Shown: piece by piece, positions 23,821-32,163 of the stretch
Layout of the letters: each line of letters starts with the position of its first letter
Numbering within the stretch: position 1 is the first letter of the stretch
NCBI GenBank assembly: GCA_963691705.1
Contig: OY829537.1
Span: 60,984,304 to 61,048,303, forward strand
DNA from: Viola odorata
Taxonomy: Eukaryota; Streptophyta; Magnoliopsida; Malpighiales; Violaceae
Direction: 5' to 3'
Length of the DNA stretch: 64,000 nucleotides
Position numbers and translations under genes: made by a program
Notes under the pieces: model-generated
The model's database searches: none
The model's input: only the letters and a program-made list of their open reading frames with translations
What the model was told of the DNA's origin: nothing

Positions 23821-23998
23821 TTGACTAATTAAGAGCCATGGTTCGCATGTACCATGGACGTGAGCCAGCAGCGGAGCAGGCCACCGAGCAGCTTGCTCCC
23901 GACGTCATGTCCCGTCTACAGCCGTCACCTCAGCCCCTAGCCCCGCCAGCACGACCGCTCGGCCTCCACTCGCGTCCGGCAGCCACGCGACTCAAGGC

Positions 23999-24007
23999 TA
24001 TAAATAC
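23999..24007 (+). promoter_or_regulatory. TATA box of the B 3' LTR
   Basis: TATAAATAC in the context CAAGGCTATAAATACGAGCC, homologous to 5855-5863 of element A and deleted from the B 5' LTR. Confidence 0.65.
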
Positions 24008-25617
24008 GAGCCTCCCTCCTTCGTTCAAACTGCACCAAAAAATTCTCTAAGCAGCCTTGCTTCTCCTCTCTCATTGATTGATAGCTCATTTAGAGCTTCG
24101 ATCGTCCAGTTCAAAGCTTTTCCAGTAAGCTTTTTCAAGCTTTCTTTTCTTTCGTTTTATGCATTTTTCTTCTTTAATTCATTTAGCATCATTGTGAGTA
24201 AATAAATTTTTAGTTTTTATACCATTAATTCATATGCATGTTGTAGATTAAATACATGCTTTCAATTTGATTAATCGTTGGCTAAATCGTGCGAATTAAT
24301 TAATTTTCGATAATTAACGATTTCGTCATTTTTTTGAAATTAAACTCGGCACGTTTTAAATTAAAATTCAAGGTTCATACGGTCAAGAAGTCGTCGAGGA
24401 GACGAGCGTCTCAGTACGAAGATCTTTCAAAATGGCCACCTATGGCCGGAGCTTGGCCGCCGGCAGTGGCGCCGGCGACCAAGGAAGGTGACGATGAATA
24501 ATGCTATAATGGCCTATTCATGCGTCAAGATGATGGGCTTGGCCCATGACCGTACCTTCCATTTTTTTCATGGGCCAGGCACTATTCCTGGCCCATTTCT
24601 CATTTCCTTTCACTTTTTCAAACTGGGCCCAGCCCATTTTTCGTTCTTTCCGAGATTTCGGATAACGCTTTTTTTCGTAAAAATATTTCGTATGCTTCGT
24701 TTGATTTTTTTTTTTCTGACACTTTAATTTTCTGTAGTTATCAACTGTTTAAATTATTCGCACTCTAGTTTCCGCAATTTACTTTCGGCAATTGAAATTC
24801 AATTTACCGCCTACATGGTCGGTCGCAAATATCAAACTGTAAAATTCCCGCAAACATCAAACTGTTTATTTTTCAGCACATATCAACCCGTTTATTTTCT
24901 ACCAATATCAAACTGTTAATTTTCTGCATTATCACTTTTTTAATCTTCTGCGTTATCACTTGTTTAATTTTCTGCAATACCATGTTCATTTGATTTTAAC
25001 CTCTCGCTTATATTGACTGCATGTACCTGGTGGCTTCGATCCCACATCAGTTTATCATTTCAAAACCACATTTAATCTGTACTCTATTAAGCTATCCATG
25101 ATAGAATCACGTAGTAATTAGTCTAATCATGCATGACCCGTTGATGAAATAGAGAGCGCTCATTCAGTCTTTCAGAAAATTCAGTCCCATCACTACGGTC
25201 AAGAATAATCGATCGGTTCAACGATCAACTATTCCTGAATGGTCCCGATTGTGGAAAAGACTAAAGTGACGATTCCTCTGAGGGCCCCCTTTCAAAAATG
25301 CATTTTTATCAAACACCTTTTTAAACACCTCTTATCAACCGGTAACCATTTTTGGATGTGACTCGGGTGCCTAACACCTTCCCGAGACCATAATACGACC
25401 CCAAACCTTTGTCTGGGGTTCATACCCTTTTTTTTTGTGCCTTTAGTTTTTTATTTATTTTATTTTTTATGCCATGACGATTAAGGTTCCCTAAACCTAG
25501 TGACAAAATTAGGGTGGCGACTTCATTGCATGTTGTGAGGCGTTTGTTTACGCTGAGCATCGTAAGGTCTCAAGTTCGTTGCACACTCGCGAATTCTTAA
25601 TTTTCGGGGGCGCGACA

Positions 25618-26372
25618 GTTTGGCGACTTCACTAGGGACCTGTAGGGTCGGAGCCGGTTTCATTTTTGAGAGGTGTTTTATTTGTCTATTTACCTGCTTT
25701 GATCAATTGCTGATCTGTTCATTTATTCGCTTTATCAATTGTCATATGTATTTCATAGTACCCTACACCCCGGGGACAATTACCAAATTAGGAGGGTAGT
25801 AGTGACGCCCTAGGACACACGTCCTGGGTAGTGTTCACCAATCCTAACTCGGATGAACCCCTGAAGCTAGTCGAAAGGTTACACGATTTCGCAAGGAATC
25901 GGGACACTGGACGACACTTTAGGGACCTTTTCATGGTATCATCCGGGAACCATTCAAGCCAGTTAGAAAAGTGGGCATCAGAACCCCAACACGTGCATCA
26001 TGATTATATCTGCTTTGTCGTGGCTCTATTTGTCTTATTGCCGTGATTTTCATTTTTTGTAAATTTTCTATTATACGAAGTGTAAATTTCTTACACGTGC
26101 AAGTTACTTTGCATTTAAAGTTTTATTTTTGTCCCACAGGACCCATTTTACGACCCCGAACCTTTGTCTGGTGTTCAGACCTCTTTTTTTGTGCCTTTAG
26201 TTTTTTATTTATTTTATTTTTTATGCCATGACGATTAAGGTTCCCTAAACCTAGCGACAACATTAGGGTGGTGACTTCATTGCATGTTGCGAGGCGTCTG
26301 TTTACGCTGAGCATTGTAAGGTCTCAAGTTCGTTGCACACTCGCGAATTCTTAATTTTCGGGGGGCGCGACA
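25618..26372 (+). mobile_element. Second leader plus truncated LTR end (recombination product of B)
   Basis: 25618-26143 repeats the PBS and leader found at 11613-12142. At about 26144 it switches abruptly, with little or no shared sequence at the junction, to the last 229 bp of an LTR (ACGACCCCGAACC to GCGCGACA, ending at 26372). The target duplication GTAAG follows. The simplest reading is an LTR-internal-LTR-internal-LTR array formed by unequal recombination and later shortened by a deletion. Confidence 0.82.
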
Positions 26373-26826
26373 GTAAGGAATCTTGACTTGATCATTAGGG
26401 GAGTCTATGGCTAGTTGGATGCCACGGCCCCGTGGTGGCCTAGTGGCGCTGCCCTCATGGAAGTAATGTTGTTGAGCATTGACACCTTGAGCTTGGAGAG
26501 CCCTTAAGTGCAATGAGTGTGCATCGGGTAAGATGCGGCTTGTGGAAACAACTTGCCCTCGGTTGGTTGTGCTAGGTTTGGGTAAGCTATGGCTGGCCAC
26601 ACTCTTAGGATTATCAACATCATCATCACTCTCATGACCCTCTTCTTCGGTCTCACAAGTCACAACATCTTTGTTAGGCTCATCGTGCGGCTTGGGTGCC
26701 ACAATTTTAGAGTTAGGCGGGCATGGAGGAATCTCGGCCGACTTGCCTTGCTTAAGGCCTAGGTGCTCAAGTTGTGTTTCTAATTGTGCTTGTCGAGCGT
26801 CTGATTTTTCTAGGAAAAGTTGTATG
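26373..26826 (-). pseudogene. Gypsy gag fragment, N-terminal half (element D)
   Basis: On the minus strand this carries gag-like coding sequence: an LEKSDARQAQLETQLEHLG coiled-coil stretch, then acidic and Ser-rich linker, then a PRGRGIQLAIDSPNDQVK block. At its right edge it abuts the left LTR of element C and continues the frame of 42287-42374. At its left edge it abuts element B and continues into 9500-10054. Most of it is open, unlike the other D pieces. It is a 454-bp island of the old host element between two younger insertions. Confidence 0.75.
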
Positions 26827-27396
26827 TGATAATAATTTGTCTTCTGCCGAAGGATGTATGGTGGAACGGCTCCTCTCAGATCAGTGCTCACGACGGTCCG
26901 TTGTACCTGCAATGCGCCGGAGGGGTCTCCGGCGGAAACACTCCGATGCTTAAGTCAGTATGAGTACTGAATTTGGCAGAGTTTGGGCCAGTAGAGTCTG
27001 CTTACCTGCCTCCTTTGTGGGGGAGGTATTTATAGGAGAATGGGGCGTTCCCGCCCGTGTAAACGAGTATGGAGCTATCGCTCGCGTTAGGGTCTGTGGT
27101 TCGCCCTTATCGTGACACGCTACCTTGGAGGTAGGTGTATAGGTAGATATTGCCACGGTAGGATAATGGCCGGAGCGTTCTTCCTGATGCATGGTTTCCT
27201 CTGGGGGGGAGATAACTCTTTGAGCCATCCAAAAGGTCCGTGAGAGGAGCCGGTAGGGCATCGTTAGCCCTCATAGCATTAGCCTTCGGGGGAGGTATCA
27301 ACCTTGTCCCTACCGCGGCGGTGTGAAACGGTGGCTGTGTCCTTTCCCACTGGGTGATAGACGAAAGTACCCTTTCTTTTAGGTGAATTGTTATCA
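26827..27396 (-). repeat. 3' LTR of element C
   Basis: Read on the plus strand it runs TGATAATAATTTG to GAATTGTTATCA, 570 bp. It matches 41703-42286 almost completely. A TATA-like GGTATTTATAGG (reverse complement CCTATAAATACC) sits at about 27023-27034. I do not see a clear polypurine tract on its internal side. Confidence 0.92.
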
Positions 27397-27522
27397 TAAG
27401 CCCAACTGAAAATGAGCCCGAGTGTTTACCAAGGGCTAACGTTCCTTCTCTTATGGAGAGTCCCTCTGAGTACCGGGGTGGTTCTGCATTAGAAGTCGGT
27501 CCTGACGGTTTTTTGTCAGGAT

Positions 27523-27529
27523 CTATAAA
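27523..27529 (+). promoter_or_regulatory. TATA-like box upstream of antisense ORF a
   Basis: CTATAAAT lies 62 bp upstream of the ATG at 27591, on the strand opposite to gag-pol. It would fit a separate promoter for the antisense ORF. Confidence 0.4.
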
Positions 27530-27590
27530 TCAGAGGTTTCGCTACACTAGTTTCTTCGCATTTTCACGTCCTTTCTTTTCATATTTCACC

Positions 27591-27974
27591 ATGGATGAAC
27601 TGACTCGCAATTTTCTGATCTCTAAAACTCTGACCCTGAAAAATCTTACTGAGGGTGACATCGGCTTCCTGGAGAGGATGATCACCAAGACCTCCGAGGA
27701 TGTCTTGGAGTTGCAGGGGGTGCTAACCCCTATTCTGTCTAGACAGCTGGGAATAACTTTGGAGGATTTTAGTCCCCTAGAGAGTCTGGCGAAACTGGCC
27801 ACTATCACTGCTCACCTTGATGTGGTGGCCTAGATGCTGCAGCAGAGGAAAGATCTGCTGGCCTGCTGCCTAAAGGGCATGAGAGCCTGCTCTACCGAAC
27901 TGACCTCCGTTGCTGACGCTTTAAGGGAGGTTCCCGTTGTGCCAGGGGAAGATGATGCTGGGTCCAATATCTGA
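27591..27974 (+). pseudogene. Antisense ORF a of element C, interrupted by one stop
   Basis: ATG at 27591 opens an 80-codon frame, rich in Leu and Glu (residues from MDELTRNFLISKTL through TSEDVLELQG), that stops at TAG 27831-27833. The same frame resumes at once and runs another 46 codons to TGA 27972-27974. The total of about 127 residues suggests a small, probably helical protein broken by one nonsense change. A TATA-like box lies 62 bp upstream. It is on the strand opposite to gag-pol, as are the next three ORFs. I do not recognise a family. It could be a chance ORF, but the resumption of the frame argues mildly against that. Confidence 0.5.
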
Positions 27975-28402
27975 CCGCTGGCTTTGCTTCTTCTCGTTGT
28001 TTTTCCTTATGTTTCTTGTACATATTTGAACGCTAAGGCCACCTGGCCATAAATAAATAGCTGTCTCTGCTTTTTCCCAAGTCTCCTCCTTTTTCTTCTT
28101 GCTTGGTTGCTTGCTACATTGGTTGGAATTATTTGTCATGAGCCCAACTGAAAATGGGTCTTCCTCGGGACATTGTACTGCAGTGGTCGCGTTCCGGGAA
28201 TTAGCAATGAATGATCTGTCTTGACTGTTACAGGGCCGTCTTTTCAGTGGCAGGTGGTTGGGTAGTTATTTGGTGCCCTTTGATTGGCGCGTTCGACGAG
28301 CAGATGTGCCTATGGCGGATCGGATTCTGCAATTGCAGTTATTTTTCCCAAACATCTTAATTGATTTTTCAGGGATCTGCGCGAGGGTCGAAGTGCTTAC
28401 TC

Positions 28403-28416
28403 GGCTATATAAAGGG
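28403..28416 (+). promoter_or_regulatory. TATA box upstream of antisense ORF b
   Basis: GGCTATATAAAGGG is a near-ideal plant TATA box 75 bp upstream of the ATG at 28487. A pyrimidine-rich tract ending TTTTGCAGGTC lies between them and could be an intron acceptor or a pyrimidine-rich leader. Confidence 0.6.
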
Positions 28417-28486
28417 GGTTGCTTTCCCTTTCCTGTTCATCTTCATCCTTTCCCTTCTCTTTTGCATTTTTGCTTTTGCAGGTCAC

Positions 28487-28909
28487 ATGGCAGATTTTTA
28501 TTTCTTGAGTTCCATGGATCGCGAATCCTTGCCGACTCCCCCGACTTCGCCGGACTCAGATCATCCCCCTCCTTCGCCACCATGGAGGCCTCCGGTCCAC
28601 CGAAAAGGTCGTAAGAGGCAGGGGAAACGAACTCCCAAGGCGCCCCTCGTGACTTTGGCTTCTTCTGGTTCTGCTATTCAAGAGGGCGGCAAACGCTTTC
28701 CTTCCCCTGGTTGTTTGCTGAATAATTCTTTTCCCACCAATGCTGGTGCGGGGTTGGCAGATTCGAGTATCAAAGGAAAGTCAGGCCCGTCAGGATCCTG
28801 CCCAGGAAGGGAGGCAGACAAACCTGTCCCGAATGCTGATGGGAAGATGCCCTTTCTTGATGATGACGGGGTCTATCACCATGGCATTTACTGGCCTGAT
28901 GAGGATTAG
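28487..28909 (+). CDS. Antisense ORF b of element C, 140-residue low-complexity protein
   Basis: The frame opens with MADFYFLSSMDRESLPTPP and continues with a Pro/Ser-rich stretch and a basic cluster (HRKGRKRQGKRTPKAP) that could be a nuclear localisation signal. It ends with an acidic tail (DDDGVYHHGIYWPDED). It is uninterrupted and has a good TATA box 70-85 bp upstream. Gag-pol of the same element is on the other strand. I recognise no family. The sequence at 28138-28160 upstream (GAGCCCAACTGAAAATG) also occurs next to the LTR at 27397, so the ORF a and ORF b units may share an origin. Function unknown. Confidence 0.5.
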   Translation: MADFYFLSSMDRESLPTPPTSPDSDHPPPSPPWRPPVHRKGRKRQGKRTPKAPLVTLASSGSAIQEGGKRFPSPGCLLNNSFPTNAGAGLADSSIKGKSGPSGSCPGREADKPVPNADGKMPFLDDDGVYHHGIYWPDED

Positions 28910-29141
28910 CCTCTTTGCGTTGTACCCACCTGTGGGCATTTTATGAATAAAATGACGCTTTCTGTCTTTTCATTTTTGTCGTTATTTTCGTTAGCCTGCT
29001 GGTCCTTGGTGATAGCTAACGTGAGCGGTTGTCCTGACTGAGGCAATCGCTTCGTGGTTACTCTGACTGAGTCAACACTGTCGCCCTTTTGGGGAGTTAC
29101 GCCGAATAAATTTCTTTTTTCAAATTTCTTTAATGCGCTTC

Positions 29142-29182
29142 CACGTGGCCAACTTCTTTTACACGCGTCTTCGCCCGATTGG
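29142..29182 (+). promoter_or_regulatory. G-box and CCAAT-type motif upstream of antisense gene c
   Basis: CCACGTGGCC (core CACGTG at 29142-29147) is followed by GATTGG at 29177-29182. The ATG is at 29407. The same pair in the same order precedes gene d (31945-31965). G-boxes bind bZIP and bHLH factors in plants; whether they act here is inference. Confidence 0.5.
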
Positions 29183-29406
29183 TGCCTCAATTAATGCGGT
29201 GGCATTTTTATCCTTTAAGAAGGGCCATTCTCCATTTTTTCAAAACTTTTGCCCTCACTTCGAATTTTTTCCTTTTTTGTCTTCCTTCGTCTTCTTCTCC
29301 GAATACCTTTCCGGCCGCTCGCCACTGTCCGCCGATTTCTCTGCGATTCTTCTCTTTTAAGGTATCAATTCGACCCTTCTCCGATTTCCTTTTTTTTTGG
29401 TTTGCT

Positions 29407-31533
29407 ATGGCTAGGAATAGACCTCGCCAGATTATCTCTAGGCCCATGGATCCAGAGGTCGCCCAATCACCGAGCATTTTTACATGCAACGTGGTTCTGA
29501 AAGCCGAATTGGAGGAACATGGTATTACCTTTCCTCCTGGGCATGAGCCTTCTATCCCTGGAAGTGATATGCGGCTTCATAATCCAGCGTGGGGCCACAG
29601 TAGGCTTCTTTACTTTAAGATGTTCCTTTATGGTTTCCGCTTTCTCGTTCATGAGTCGATACTCACTCTGCTGCGAGAGTATAGCCTTAATCCTGCCCAG
29701 ATAACTCCTTCCTCCTGGTGTGCGGTTTATGCTTTTCTTCGCGCTTGCGAGTTGAAGAACATTTTTACCCCATCTATCAATTTGTTTCGCAAATTCTTTA
29801 GCATGATTTGCCACAATTATTTAATCGAGATTACTCCCCGGTGGGATGATGCGCTCGTGCAGTCGTTTTGGCAACGTTTCCACGGCTTCAAGAAGGGTGT
29901 AGCTGATTGGAAAAGCAGTTTCTTTATTCTTGAGCTACCGTCCCGTTTGTGGCGTGTTAATTTCAATCAGGAACTGATAGGCCCCGTTTGGACGAATCCC
30001 GCGATATTGTCTAGAACTGAGTTGGACCAGGCTAACGCTTTGTTAGACGAGAATACTCACTACCGCATTTGCGCCTTTGCTCTGTTCAAACCTCTGGAAG
30101 AGTGCGTTATGGGTGAGCCTATTTCGTTCCACACTTTCTTTGCTTTGGTCATCGCATGCTTTGTTTGCTATAAGAAGCTAACGGTTGATTCCCAGGTGAC
30201 ACTGGTACTCCTCTGAACGTAACGTCGCTTCAAACTTTACCGGCCTCGCCTCCGACCGAGGGCTCTAGTCGGGGCAGCGTTCCTCCTCCGAGGAAGAGAA
30301 CTAAGACGGTTGCCCGGGGAGGGCGAAGGCCCGTTAGCTCTGCGCGAGTTTCTCGCTTTGTGGAAAATTGGCTACCGGAGCGTCGCAAGAGGACGGACTC
30401 CAGCCCAGTCGCAACGACGGTAATTACTAGCGATGATGAGGATGCGGATGCTAAGTCAGACCTTTGCCATGCTTCTTCCCTTGCTGCTTCCCAGCGTCGG
30501 AAAAAACTTGGAGTGGCCACTAGCGGACAAGCTACCGGGACATCTCCTGCGGATGTGGCAACTGTTTCTACGCCTGCTTTCGTCTGAGGCAGGCGTCTCT
30601 CAGCCAACGGAAGCCGCTGAGGCGTTGGAAAAAACTTGTTCTTCTGAGGGAGAGGCCCTACCGATGGAATGTCCTCCTCCCATATCTGACGCTCCCGATT
30701 CTCTGATTTCTCATTGTATTCCTGACGTAGTGGTCACGCATCCTGTTGCGAATTCGACTACTGAGCTACCGCCTAGGGTTACTCCCCAGCTGTTTTTTAC
30801 TCCTATCAAGAGTACTTTTTCCCACGGCTCTTCTCTATCTCCATCGATCAATCTTGCCTATGGCGGTCCTGACGGGGTCCCGGCCTACCGTATGAATCTT
30901 GCAGGGTTTTGCTTCGATGCCCTTCGCGCTGTCGGGGTTCCCCAACCTTTTTCTCGAGATGAGTTTACTGCACCCTTGATAGGGGAGATGCTGAGCTCCA
31001 AAAAAGAGAAAGAGGAATTTCTTCAACTCCCTCCCTCGGCACGCTTTCGCCGTGTTCTGAATGATTCTCTGGACTTCTTCCGCCATTTGAATTATCAATT
31101 CGAAATTCACGATCGCGAGTCACATAATTTTTCCAGTGCATTATGTGTTGCGAAGGTGCAGCTTGAAAAGGCGGTGGAGCACTCTAGGTTGCTGACGCGT
31201 CTCTATGAATCATCCCAAACAGAATTGAACAGAGAAAAGTCTATCGGGAAAGCTAAGATAGAGGTTCTGGAGGCAGAATTGGCGCTAGAAAAGAAGAAAA
31301 ATCTCTTTCTCCGCGAAGAGATACTTGCTCGAGATGAGGAGTCTGCTAGGGCGCCATTAAAGGAAGAGTTATGGAGGAAGAGGGTTCTGGAGGCCTTCGT
31401 TTCTGGATTTGCGGCCCGTTTCAAAGGTAACCCTTCGGATCCGGCCCAGGTAGCTGATTATATATCTATCGTGATGGGTGAGATTAGCAAAGGTGACAGC
31501 GGTTCTTCTGGTCCCTCGGGGGAGGGAACCTAA
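29407..31533 (+). CDS. Antisense gene c of element C: putative gypsy-type transposon protein (PF04195-like) with coiled coil
   Basis: Exon 1 (29407-30112, 235 codons) encodes the domain seen in plant proteins called putative gypsy-type transposon (PF04195-like): FPPGHEPSIPG, a YFKMFLYGFRFL helix, SWCAVYAFLRACEL, then WKSSFFILELP and LWRVNF. A donor GGTGAGCC starts an 83-nt intron (30113-30195, acceptor CCCAG). Exon 2 from 30196 continues in phase with a basic, Ser-rich linker (PPPRKRTKTVARGGRRP). Near 30590 a one-base frame change is needed. The last part (to TAA 31533) holds a predicted coiled coil at about 31150-31380 (long Glu/Lys/Leu heptads). It is paralogous to gene d in domain order and intron position. 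The frame change could be a mutation or another splice. Confidence 0.7.
30113..30195 (+). other. Predicted intron 1 of antisense gene c (83 nt)
   Basis: Donor ATGG/GTGAGCC and acceptor TTCCCAG/GTGAC. Splicing occurs after the first base of a codon and joins two open frames. The intron of gene d at 32882-32949 has the same position and phase. Confidence 0.65.
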
Positions 31534-31944
31534 CGCTAGCGATGGTGCCTGGGCCTTTCCTTGTTTTTCTTGTTGTCGTCTCTTTTCTTTTGTTTTTTCT
31601 TGAAAACCATTCGAACATTATTTTCCTTGTAGTAATGCTGACGCTTTGTATCCTTTGTCGTATTGTATGATTCATCGTGATATTACCGTTATTCCTTTCT
31701 TATCTTCTTTGTACCATCGCACCGTTTGGCAAGGCCAGCGCTGCTTTTTATGTTTTTTAATCAATCCCCCAATCCCTCATTTAATGCGACTTGAAGGGTA
31801 ATGATGAAAGGAGACACGTGTCCTTCCATAGAGAGGCGTTTGGAGCAGGCGTCTCCTAGGGAGGTGCGAATGCAGAAGCGTTTCGTCCTTATTTCAAATT
31901 TGCACCTTCTGGCGCGTGCCTTACTTTATGACGCGTTACTTCGC

Positions 31945-32060
31945 CACGTGTCTGCTGCTGATTGGTCGTGTCATTTCAGGGTTATATCTATTGTTTCTTC
32001 TACCCCTTTTTCTTTTTCCATCTTTTCCCTTATACGTCATTGCGTCTTTGGATAAATACT
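31945..32060 (+). promoter_or_regulatory. G-box, CCAAT-type and TATA-like motifs upstream of antisense gene d
   Basis: CCACGTGTC (CACGTG 31945-31950), ATTGG at 31961-31965 and GATAAATAC at 32051-32059 precede the ATG at 32164. A further ACACGTGTCC occurs at about 31814. The order matches gene c. Confidence 0.5.
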
Positions 32061-32163
32061 TTGCGCCGTTCTCTCTTTCTGGCTCGAGACTCCTCGTGTT
32101 CTCTTCACGAAGGTACAAGGTACACGTCCTTTTTCTTTTCTCTTTACTTTTTCCTTGTTAGCC

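Larger units (their letters stand above)
23113..25617 (+). repeat. 3' LTR of element B (full length)
   Basis: It starts TATTGATACCCG (TA where the 5' LTR has TG) and ends GGGGGCGCGACA, 2505 bp. It contains the U3 inverted repeat at 23779-23820, a TATA box at 23999-24007 and the conserved end with CTTCCCGAGACC and TTGCATGTTGTGAG. It is not followed by host DNA but by a second PBS and leader. Confidence 0.88.
10055..26372 (+). mobile_element. Element B: rearranged Ogre-type LTR retrotransposon
   Basis: The unit begins TGTTGATACCCG, ends GGGGGCGCGACA and is flanked by a perfect 5-bp duplication GTAAG (10050-10054 and 26373-26377). Its order is 5' LTR, PBS, ORF1, gag, intron, RT/integrase fusion, repetitive 3' region, 3' LTR, then a second leader and a truncated LTR end. 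It inserted in the gag of element D, whose reading frame resumes across it. An extra ORF upstream of gag and an intron in the pro-RT region are hallmarks of Ogre elements. All genes are broken and most of RT, RNase H and integrase are deleted, so it is non-autonomous. Confidence 0.9.

Noticed and set aside
27397..27450. Polypurine tract of element C next to its 3' LTR
   Set aside because: The sequence beside the LTR is not a purine run on the minus strand, so no tract was annotated, although orientation is fixed by the PBS and pol.
29179..31533. Antisense genes c and d considered as ordinary host genes
   Set aside because: They lie within the LTR pair and target duplication of element C, and antisense ORFs of this type are known in Tat-lineage elements. 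A later capture of host genes is not excluded but is less simple.
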